From contig VXBP01004157.1 of NCBI GenBank assembly GCA_013400115.1, forward strand, positions 390,494 through 454,493: DNA of 64,000 nucleotides, written 5' to 3'. The notes under the pieces are model-generated. The model did not search any database. It saw only the letters and a program-made list of their open reading frames with translations, and was not told the origin of the DNA. This document shows, piece after piece, positions 55,092 to 64,000 of this stretch. The stretch is from Rhinopomastus cyanomelas (Eukaryota > Chordata > Aves > Bucerotiformes > Rhinopomastidae). The position numbers were made by a program, and so were the translations under genes. The first letter of the stretch is position 1. Every line of letters begins with the position of its first letter.

Positions 55092-57325
55092 TAAGTGATC
55101 ACGAGTTGATTGAGTTTACAATCCTTGGAAAAACCAAGAGAGGGACTAGTGAAACCATCTCCTTAGACTTCCGGAGGGCGAGCTTTGGCCTGTTCAGGAG
55201 ACTGATTGACAAAGTCCCATGGGAGGCTTCCCTAAAAGACATAGGAGTCCAGGAAGGCTGGGCATATTTCAAGAGGGAAGTCTTAAGGGGACAGGAGCAG
55301 GCTGTCCCCATGAGACGGAAGATGAGTAGGTGGGGAAGGAGACCAGCTTGGCTAAGTAGGGATCTTTGGCTGCACCTCCAGAATAAAGAAAGAGTCTATG
55401 ACCTCTAGAAGAGGGGGCAGGCCTCTCAGGAGGACTTTCAGGATGTAGCCAAACTCTGTAGAAAGAAAATCAGGAGGGCCAAAGAACAGCTAGAGCTCAA
55501 CTTGGCTACAGCTGTTGAGGATAATAAAAAAAGTTTCTATAAATACATTAATAACAAAAGGAAGACCAGGAAAAACCACCGTCCTATTTGGGGTCCAGAG
55601 GGAAACCTAGTATCGAATGACGCAGAAAAGGCTGAGGTGCTCAGTGCCTACTTTGCCTCAGTCTTTAGCAGTGGATCTAAGTATTCCCTGGATAACAGAC
55701 TCATGAGCTGGGAGACAGAGAGAGGAAGCAGAATGAGGCCATCACAGTTGAAGAGGAAGTGGTCAGTGACCTGCTACACCACTTAGACACAAACAAGTCT
55801 AAGGGGATGGATCGGTTGCACCCAGCTGAAAGAGTTGGCAGATGTGTTTGCCAAACCACTTTTTATTATTTACTGGAAATCCTGGCTAGCTGGGGAGGTC
55901 CCAATGGACTGGAAGGCAGCAAATGTAACACCCATCTACAAGACGGGCAGAAAGAAGGATCTGGGAAACTATAGACCCATCAGTCTGACCTTGATGCCAG
56001 AGAAGGTCATGGAACACATGATCTCAAGTGCCATCGCACTTCACATACAGGACAACCAGGGGACCACGCTCAGCCAACATGGGTTTATTAAAGGCAGGTC
56101 CTGCCTGACGAACCTAATCTCCTCCTATGACAGGATGACCCGACTACTGGACGAGGGAAAGGCTGTGGATATTGTGTACCTGGACTTTTGAAAAGCCTTT
56201 GATACTGTTCCCCATAGAATTCTCCATGATAAGCTGGCTGCTCATGGCTGGGACAAGCACACAATCTGCTGGATAAAACACTGGTTGAACGGCTGGGCCC
56301 AAAGAATGGTGGTTAATGGAGTTAAATCCAGCTGGCGGCCTGTCACCAGTGGTGTGCCTCAGGGACCATCTCTGTTTAACATCTTTATTGGTGATCTTGA
56401 TAAGACATTTAGAGTGTGTCATTACTAAGTTTGCAGATTACACCAAGTTAGGTGGGAGTATTCAGCTGCCAGAGGGTAGAGAGGCTTTTCAGAGAGACTT
56501 GGATAGGTTGGAGCAATGGGCCAATGTTAATGGCAGGAGATTCAATAAGGCTGAGTGCCAGGTCCTGCACTTGGGCCACAGCAACCCCCTGCACGGCTAC
56601 AGGCTTGGGGAGGTGTGGCTGGAGAGCCCTGTGGCAGAAGGGGACCTGGGGGTTCTAATGGACAGGAAGGTGCGTATGAGCCAGCAGTGTGCCCAGGTGG
56701 CCAAGAAGGCCAAAAGCATCCTGGCTTGTATTAGAAAAAGTGTAGCCAGCAGGAGTAGGGAGGATATTGTCCCCCTGTACTCGGCACTGGTGAGGCCACA
56801 TCTTGAGTACTGTGTCCAGTTTTGGGCACCTCAATACAAGAGAGGTGTGGAGGTGCTGGAGCAAGTGCAGAGGAGGGCAACTAAGCTGGTGAAGGGCCTG
56901 GAGAATAAATCTTATGAGGAAGGACTGAAAGAGCTGGAGCTCTTTAGTTTGAAGAGGAGGCTGAGAGGAGACCTCATCACTCTCTACCACTACCTGAAGG
57001 GATGTTGTGGAGAGGTTGGTGCTGGTCTCTTCTCACAAGCAATTAGTGACACAACAAGTGGGAATGAGCTCAAGTTACAATAGGCGAGGTTTAAACTAGA
57101 TATTAGGAAGAATGTTTTCACAGACAGGGTGGTCAGGGGCTGGAATGGGCTTCCTAGGGAGGTGGTTGAGTTGCCATCCCTGCGTGTGTTTAAGGATTGT
57201 TTGGATCAGGTGTTGAGGCGTGTGGTTTAGTGGTGAACTTGTAAGATAGGGTAGCTGGTTAGATTCGCTGATCCCAGAGGTCTTTTCCAACCAAAGTGAT
57301 TCTGTGATTCTGTGATGAGCTCTTC
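55092..57325 (+). pseudogene. large CR1 copy: ORF2 from endonuclease end to 3' UTR
   Basis: Longest CR1 here, 2.2 kb. In order: end of the endonuclease ('SDHELIEF'-like, catalytic His, at 55097 on); linker ('RPAWLSRDLW', 'KSFYKYINNKRK'); reverse transcriptase ('NYRPISLTLMPEKVME', 'TLSQHGFIKGRSCLTNL', motif A 'VYLDF' stop 'KAFDTV' around 56178-56205, 'TSGVPQGPSLFNIFI', then 'FADYTKLGG' at about 56430-56455); and the C-terminal domain open from 56316 to 57083. A TGA at 56189-56191 breaks motif A, and the catalytic FADD is FADY. Other breaks lie at 55408 and around 55690-55840. The 3' UTR (57084-57325) is of subfamily B with ATTCTGTG ends. It is dead as an enzyme. Confidence 0.92.
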
Positions 57326-58091
57326 AGGTCTCTGTTAGGATAGCATTTACCATCCTGTGAAAGCCTTGGTAGTATTGAACTGAAACATCAGAGGGAATAA
57401 AAACAGCCCCTCTTATGGCTTTTTCAAAAATCTCTCTGCTAACACCGCCTATTGCCCAGGAGTGCTCCAGGCCCAGGGGCTCAGCCTGTCAAAGACAACA
57501 TTGCTGCAGCAAAAGTTGCTCATTCATGCAGCTGCTGCCAGCAGTGCTCACTGATCACAGATTAGGTCCTTTCAACTCCACCTCTCTCCTATCCTGTTCC
57601 TTTCCATCTCTTTTTTTTCATTTTCCTCTACTGTCACGGGGCTAATGGCCTTTCATTAAACCTTGGCTGGAAGGGCTACATGCACAGCCTCTCACTGTTT
57701 GCAGGGCTTCATTTTGCCAGCACAGCCAAGGTGATGGAGTGGGTGATAACATATCATATCACAGCCATGATCTGGCTGGTCCTCCTTGCTGCACTCACTG
57801 AAGCAGCTCTGCTGGCAACACATGCTCCTGGCTTCTTCATGGCCCGAGAAGCACTCAGGTTCCCCTTTCCAGTCACTGATGTGAAGACTTCATGACAACG
57901 GGTGACAACAAACTACTTTTTCCTTCTGCTCCTTCAGGAGCCACTTGCGAACTTTGTGCTTTTACCAGCCTGACCCAAGGTTGATTAACCCCCTGCACTT
58001 TCAAAACGGTTATAGAAAACAGAGAATGAGACTACAGGTACCAGGCAGGAGGGTTAAGTCACGAAGGAAGGAAGAGGTGCGTTGTTTAAGT
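57326..58091. other. intergenic DNA, nothing recognised
   Basis: About 0.8 kb between two CR1 copies, with a pyrimidine-rich stretch at 57595-57630. No gene motif. Confidence 0.35.
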
Positions 58092-59072
58092 TAGGTTGAG
58101 CGAACTGGATGTATATAAATCCATGGGCCCAGATGGGATACACCCGCTCATGCTAAGGGAGACAGCAGAAGTCATTGCTAAGCCACTCTCCAGCATCTTT
58201 GCGAAGTCACAGAGATCAGGAGAGGTGCCTAGGGACTGGAGGATAGCAAATGACACTCCAATCTTCAGAAAGGGTAAGAAGGAGGACCCAGGTAACTATA
58301 GGCCAGTCAGCCTCACCTCCATTCCAGGAAAGGTGATGGAACAGTTTATCCTAGACACTGTCTCCAGGCACATCAAGGGCAGGAGGGTCATTAGAGAGAA
58401 ATGGCTTCACCTAGGGGAAGTCATGCTTAACCAGCATGACAGCCTTTTATGAGGGCATCACCAGGTGGATAGATGCTGGCAGAGCAGTGGATGTGGTCTA
58501 TCTTGACTTAAGAAAGGCATTTGACACTGTTTCACATAGCATCCTCACAGCCAAACTGAGGCAGTGATCGAGTAGCAAAGCGGTGGTCAATGGGACAAAG
58601 TCTAGTTTGGAAGCCTGTATCTAGTGGTGTCCCCCAACGGTCAGTACTGGGACCAGTACTATCCAATCTATTCATTGATGACTTGGATGAGGGATTGGCA
58701 TGCACTGTCAGCAAATTTGCTGATGACACAAAGCTGGGTGGTGTTGCTGACAACCCAGAAGACTGTGCTGCCATTCAGCGAGACCCGGAGAGGCTGAAGA
58801 GCTGGGCAGGGAGAAATTAAATTAAATATAAGAAGGGTAAGAACAAACCCAGGGACCAGTACAGGTTAGAGACTGACCTATTGGAGAGCGGTTGTAGGAG
58901 AAAGGGACTGGGGGGTCCTAGTGGACAGCAGGATGACTATGAGCCAGCAGTGTGCTCTTGTGCCCAAGAGGACCAACAGCATCCTGGGGTGGATCAGAAG
59001 TGGGGTGGTTAGCAGATCATGAGAGGTTCTTCTACTCCTCTACTCTGCCCTGGAGTATTGTGTCCAGTTGTG
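58092..59072 (+). pseudogene. CR1 ORF2 reverse transcriptase fragment
   Basis: Reads from 'KSMGPDGIHPLMLRETAEV' through 'NYRPVSLTSIPGKVME', 'VVYLDLRKAFDTV' and 'SSGVPQRSVLGPVLSNLF' to 'KFADDTKLGG' (catalytic pair intact, about 58710-58740). It has frame changes near 58450 and 58560 and a deletion near 58820. It ends at a single N and has no 3' UTR of its own. Confidence 0.9.
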
Positions 59073-59073
59073 N
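59073..59073. other. single-N assembly join
   Basis: One N where a sense CR1 ORF2 piece changes abruptly to an antisense CR1 ORF2 piece. Confidence 0.9.
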
Positions 59074-60180
59074 ACTTGGACATGGATCCATCGACAACAA
59101 CTCTCTGGGTGCAGCCATCAAGCCAGTTCCTTACCCATCTAATGGTCCACCCATCAAAGCCATGTTCCACCAGCTTGGAGACCAGAATGTGGTGTGGGAC
59201 AGTGTCAAAGGCTTTGCTCAGGTCCAGGTAAATGACATCAGTTGCCCACCCCTCATCTATTAATGTTTTGACTTGTTCATAGAAGGCCACCAGGTTTGTC
59301 AGGCATGATTTGCCTTTGGTGAAGCCATGCTCATTGTACCAAATGATCTCTTCACTATCCTCCTGTCTCAGCAGTGCCTTCAGGAGGATCTGCTCCGTGA
59401 TCTTACCAGGCACAGAGGTGAGACTGACTGGCTTGTAGTTCCCTGGCTCCTCCTTTTGAAAACAGGAATGATGTATCCCCTTTTGCAGTCCGTGGGGACT
59501 TCACTAGACCACCATGACTTTTGGAACACAATAGAGAGGGTTTTAGCAACCTCATCTGCCAGTTGTCTCAGTATCCATGGATTTATCCCGTTGAGTCTCA
59601 TGGACTTGAACACTTTCAGGTTCTTCAGGTGATCACAAACCTGATCTTCACTTATGATGGGTAGTTCTTCCTTGCAGTCCCTGCTGTTATTTTCCATGAC
59701 TCCAGGAGTGTGGCTGGAGGCCTTTGCAGTCAAGACTGAGGTAAAGCTGTCATTGAGAACCTCAACCTTTTCCATGTCACTTGTGACCACCTTATCTGTT
59801 TCCTTTCTGAGGGGGCCCACACCTTCCCTAGACTTCTTATTACCACTCATTTACCTGTAGAAATTCTTGGTGTTCCCTTTGACCTCCCTGGCTAGGTTCA
59901 AGTCATATTATGCCTTGACTTTCCTAACCAGATCTCTAGCTGTTTGGGCAGCTTCCTTATATACCCCCCATTCTAGCTGTCCTCCCTTCCACTCCTTGTA
60001 GAGTTTCTTTTTGTGTGAGAGCGTGTCCAGGAGCAACTTGTTTAGCCAGGCAGGCCTCCTAGCATTCTTCCCTGCTTTCCTCATTGTTGGTATACATTGC
60101 TCCTNGCCTCCTAGCATTCTTCCCTGCTTTCCTCATTGTTGGTATACATTGCTCCTGGACACAGGAGGTGATCCTTGAAT
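59074..60180 (-). pseudogene. CR1 ORF2 fragment, linker to RT motif A
   Basis: Minus-strand reading, from right to left: 'RRPAWLNKLLLDTLSHKKK' and 'YKEAAQTARDLVRK' (60117-59908), the linker with 'DMEKVEVLNDSFTSVLTAK' (59800-59730), then 'PGKITEQILLKALLR', 'NEHGFTKGKSCLTNL' and 'VIYLDLSKAFDTVPH' with motif A (about 59240-59200). Frame breaks occur near 59440. It contains a 51-bp direct duplication around the N at 60105. Confidence 0.9.
60054..60156. repeat. 51-bp exact duplication around a single N
   Basis: 60054-60104 and 60106-60156 are identical and are separated by one N at 60105. This is typical of two contig ends that overlap but were not merged. Confidence 0.93.
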
Positions 60181-62043
60181 ACTAACCAGGGGCCCAGGAC
60201 AGCAGGGAAAAATGCTTCTTCATTTCCTCCTATCACTGGTGATTCCTCCTACAGGGAACAACCTCCTGCTGCTTTCTCCCTCTGCTCTTTCCCCTCACTT
60301 ATTTCTTAACATCATGTATTTCCCAACATCATGTATTTCCCATCAGCTGAAGGAAAAAGCCCATTGCTGAGAGTCAGAGTCAAAGCAGGACTGTTTATTT
60401 ACCTCCCTTGCCAATCCTATCAGCTGTAAGAGAAAGTAGGGGGCAGAAAATGCTAAACTTGACTTCCTGAAAGAAAAATGCTCCTCTGTCTGGAAAACCA
60501 AAACAGAAGAATGGGAAGAAGCTCCTGAAGAAGATAAAATAACATCCAGAAATTTGAAATGGCATTATAAAATGAGTGGCTTCAGAAAAATTTACTCTTC
60601 AGCATAAAATTCTACCCAAAATAGAAAACTCCTTTGTACAAGAAATCTGTTAACAACATGCACTGAGCCTTGAAAAGGCTGAGCTGACCATCCTGTCCTG
60701 CAGTGTTCAAGGAATTCCAGCCTGCACAGCTGAAAGGATCCTGTGAGAAACTGAAACAGAGAGATTACTTCTTCCTCATCTTTTCATCAGAGCTGAGTGT
60801 GTTCAGGGATGCAGGAAGGAACCCACAGCACAAATGCAGTGCCCTCAAGAGCTCTCTGTTCACACTTCTGCGGGCTGAGTCAGTTGAAGCTGAGATGCCT
60901 GACCTTTTAATGTGTGTTTTTCCATGGAACCAGTTGCTCAGCATTTAGCTGTTGGCACTCTCCCAGCCATCTGCAGACCCTAACTTATGGTGCCCAGGTC
61001 CTTGGAGCCCTCTGTGTGTGATGATGCCACCCTTGTGACCATCTGCCCACCTGGGCTGCAGAAGTGTGCGGCTCTGTGTGCAGAACATGTCTGGGTAACC
61101 CGCTGAAAGACTGTTCTGAGACACACAGGAGGGGGAAATGTCTTTCGATAACAGAATGGAACGCACCAGCAAAAACACTTCTGTTAATTTGATGGAGCGG
61201 TTCTGAGAGACGGGTGAGTGAAACTGGGCTTGGGATCTCATTGCCTGAAGTTTGTACCTGCATCACCACAAACCGTCTGAGAAACAGTACCTTAGCAATT
61301 CCCATGTTTCTGTTCCAGGCATCCTGCCCTCCTGCAGCATTTGTGCTTATGAATTGAACACCAAGCTGTTGTTTGTTCAGTGACTGAAGCAGGATTGTGA
61401 GTAAACGATTGTTTTGGGTGGCCAAGCAACCAGAGGAAAGAGGACAGACAGCTTCAGGCACTGCTGTAATCAACAGCCTGATTGCCTGGCAATGAGATGA
61501 TTGCACATGAAGCTCAGATGTGTGAATCACCTTGCCCACAGCACCTCAGCTCCCACTGCCTCCGCAGGCTCAAGTACTGCTGGATCACAGCACTGAGAGA
61601 GTTGGAAGTCAGGTCTCACTGGTTTGTGTTTCTTGGAGAACTGACGCCCAGCGGGGGGGACGGGTCTGGTCAAATGTGGGCAGAGCCTTGTTGTGTCCTG
61701 GCTGCAGACGTGACCCGTGGCTGGACAGCCTGCGTGGAAGTCCCTGCTAGTGGGGCTGGCTGCACTTCCCATCCAAGTCCAGAGGAAAGATAAAACCTAC
61801 TCTCCAGCCCAGGTGCCTCAAACCAGGTAGGGACACGGCTACAGGAGCTGAAACTGCTCTGTGTTCCATCGAGTAAAAGATTTCCTTTGGACTCACAGGC
61901 AAGGAGTGCCTGTGTGCTGTAGCTGCAAAAGCTGCCTGAGGAGACAGCTGCTGTTTGAACACATTGCACTAACAGATCTCGAGAAACACAGAGCCCTTGG
62001 GGTTTTGCGCAGCCTGGAGCTGCCTTGAATTGCTCTGAGCTGA
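60181..62043. other. intergenic DNA, nothing recognised
   Basis: About 1.9 kb, AT-rich at 60430-60660. Overlapping frames such as 60985-61539 (minus) have no family motif. A unit with 'gcctggagctgccttg' near 62010-62040 returns at 62670-62700. Confidence 0.35.
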
Positions 62044-62595
62044 TGTACAGAATGACCCAAGAACTCTGTTTAGAGTTTTTGAGGAGGCAATTTATTATCC
62101 CTGGCGGGGGTACATGAGAACTAGCATCCCAAAGACATGCCCCCCAGACTGGTGTCAGGATTGCAGTTATATGCTACGAGATAATGTATAAATACTAAGC
62201 TTCACAATATGCCTAATGCATATTAATGATCTGCTTGCTTCACATGCAGATTAAGTCTCCTCCCATTTGAGCATGTGCTGTTTTTAGGGGTAGGGCTCTC
62301 ACACTGTCTTTGGGGGAGGAAGTAAGAAGACTTCCTCAATGTGAACTTCTCAACCCAGTGCTCTACGCAAACTCAGTGGCCTCCCTGTTCAACAGTATTT
62401 CTCGTGTTCCTGTATAAGTAGAGCATCTGCTTCTTTATCTTAACCTTCACCATGGGTACATCTGGTCCAGCTCATTAGGCTTGTTATCTCGTTCAAAGTC
62501 TATTTGCCTCCTCGGTGTTAGATTTAATGAATAGCTACTTTATAAGTTTAAGATTATGCTTACCGTTTAATGAGCAATTGTTTTCTAAGTTTACA
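62044..62595 (-). repeat. LTR-like element, minus strand
   Basis: On the minus strand 'gataataaattgcctcctca' (about 62084-62103) resembles the poly(A) signal and R-U5 start of avian LTRs. TG and CA ends are possible at the stated limits, but no target-site duplication fits. A 21-base unit ('aagtttaagattatgcttac' / 'aagtttacagttatgctcac') is repeated in what would be U3 (62545-62608). Confidence 0.4.
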
Positions 62596-63949
62596 GTTAT
62601 GCTCACCCCATCAGTCAGAGGTGCCTGGGGTTGCTCTGAGCCGAGGGACGCCTCTTTGGGGTTTCCCACAGCCTGGAGCTGCCTTGGGTTGCTCTGTGTC
62701 AATGGCCACCTGGTGCGATGTGGAGATGCTGCATTTTCCTGGGGCCAAACCAGGGCTGTGGGAGGTTTAAGGGCACAGAAACTGTCTCTGCCATCCCTGG
62801 GGGTTCTCAGCTCCAGCAGTGACTCCCTGGAGCTGTGATAGTGCTGGAGAGAAAACACCTCCATCTTTTTGGGGCCATTTTGTGCCACATCAACCCCCCA
62901 GGATGTTGGTTATTCTGATGGCTCAGGAGGATGATGATCTGCCTGAGCCTGGCCAGCTCTTCTGGGCTGCCTTACGCCCTTCACAACACCCATCTGGCTT
63001 TGCTGACAGTGGCCCTTCACCACACTGATGGCTATTGTGGTGATAAACCTAGAAAGGGTTTTCACCCCCACATCCAGTGACGGTGGGGAAGGGGCACTGA
63101 ACAAAGGGAAAGTTGGCAGCGGCAGGCTCTGCTACACCCTCAGACACTGGTGGTGGCATTTAACAGCTTCTTCAGCTGGCTGGTCATGTGAAGGGAAGGT
63201 GTTAGGAGCAAGACAACATCGGTTTCACAAACAAAAGTCTGGGGGAAATGGTCTGTTTACTGTTTTCAGCATCTTCACAGAACCAGCTCTCAGCGCAGCT
63301 GGCAGATGTGGCCCTAAAACCAGAGCCAGGGACAGAACCAGTCTTCTCTGCCCTGGCTCTGGATGCGGTGGTGGCAGCCCAAGCAGCCCTGCTCATCGTT
63401 CATTTGTGGGCATCTCTGCAGCGCTCGTCGGTGCCAAGAAAAAAGTGTGCTCCAGGTGTGTGCAAGGTGAGAGACCCTGACAGAGACAATATTGGGTAGA
63501 TGTGGAAACAGAACTCCTGAAACTTCTCTTTGATAGCAATCGAGATTTAAATCACAAAACCAAGAGGATCTCTGAGCTAGGAATGCTGTGCTCTGAAGGA
63601 TGGCCTGGAGGCTACACCCCAGCAGCTCAGAGCTCCCTGCACCTTTTGCACCTGTGAGCGCTGGCTGCCAGCAATAGTGACCAGCCCCCAGCAGAAGCTG
63701 CAGACAGCAGTGAGAGCTGGTCAGTTCTGGGTCCTGTGGCCAGCAGTCAGAACTGGTCAGTGCTGGGACCTGACCAGCAGCCTCAGGTGCCCCAGCTTTG
63801 CCTGAGTGTGCAGGCAGGGCTTGTTACTCCACTTGCTGCCCTCAGATGGGATTTTCTCACCCACCCTGTGGCCACCAAGGCTGAACAAGTTTTGTGTTGT
63901 GTGAACATCACTTTGCTTGGTCACTCCAGCAATGGGTCAGATCTCCTCT
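62596..63949. other. intergenic DNA, nothing recognised
   Basis: About 1.35 kb without recognised gene or repeat. A 150-codon plus frame (63028-63480) has Cys-rich chance character and no motif that I know. Confidence 0.35.
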
Positions 63950-64000
63950 TGCTTCCTGACTTAAGTCAGTTGGTAAGTGAGCCCACCAGGGGAGATGCCC
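63950..64000 (+). repeat. start of a CR1 ORF2 copy cut by the window edge
   Basis: 'ggtaagtgagcccaccaggg' encodes the CR1 endonuclease segment also found at 4565-4590 ('LVSEPTRG'). The copy continues beyond the window. Confidence 0.8.

Noticed and set aside
60985..61539. Minus-strand 184-codon frame
   Set aside because: No family motif. Low-complexity, chance-like composition. It would need cross-species conservation to be credible.
63028..63480. Plus-strand 150-codon frame with several Cys
   Set aside because: Cys spacing fits no zinc-binding pattern and there is no context supporting a gene.

Overview
The window looks like bird nuclear DNA. The dominant repeat is the CR1 LINE, seen on both strands with its usual 3' end of short ATTCTRTG-type repeats. 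LTR elements of alpha/beta-retroviral and ERVL-like types are also present. By my own rough addition of the intervals listed here, CR1 covers about a quarter of the window. That is very high for a bird and fits woodpeckers and relatives (Piciformes, known for CR1 expansion), though hornbill- or hoopoe-like lineages cannot be excluded. No operon, CRISPR array, tRNA or rRNA gene was recognised.

The only host gene I can support is the terminal coding exon of METTL4 on the + strand (706-851). It is preceded by its last intron and followed by a 3' UTR with a likely poly(A) signal near 1620. Everything to its right reads as intergenic DNA. This agrees with the long gene-poor interval known downstream of METTL4 in other amniotes.

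From 1733 to 10211 lies a heavily nested endogenous retrovirus. It has two matching LTRs, broken gag, pro and pol remnants, and no visible env. Inside it are a short CR1 tail (3832-3935), a larger CR1 ORF2 piece (4075-6768) that is itself split by a 1,509-bp solo LTR (4614-6122), and a 413-bp alpharetrovirus-like solo LTR (7044-7456) placed in the reverse transcriptase region. Both solo LTRs have exact target-site duplications, so the order of events can be read.

From 10.2 to 55 kb, unassigned intergenic DNA is interspersed with about 35 CR1 fragments of at least two subfamilies. It also holds two further copies of the 1.5-kb LTR family: a 185-bp miniature at 18038-18222, and a copy at 31318-32471 that carries an assembly gap and is followed by a tRNA-Phe-type primer binding site. 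Two other LTR-like elements lie near 25.1-25.5 kb (minus) and 52.4-53.1 kb. From 55 to 60.2 kb there are three larger CR1 ORF2 pieces. From 60.2 to 64 kb there is unassigned DNA, an LTR-like stretch on the minus strand, and the start of another CR1 at the right edge.

Three single-N positions (48048, 59073, 60105) all sit inside CR1 sequence. Two are flanked by near-exact duplications and look like unmerged contig overlaps, so nearby structure should be read with care. I found no convincing new gene system. The most interesting items are the LTR family with a very long R region and intron-like splice signals, its miniature derivative, and an internally deleted CR1.
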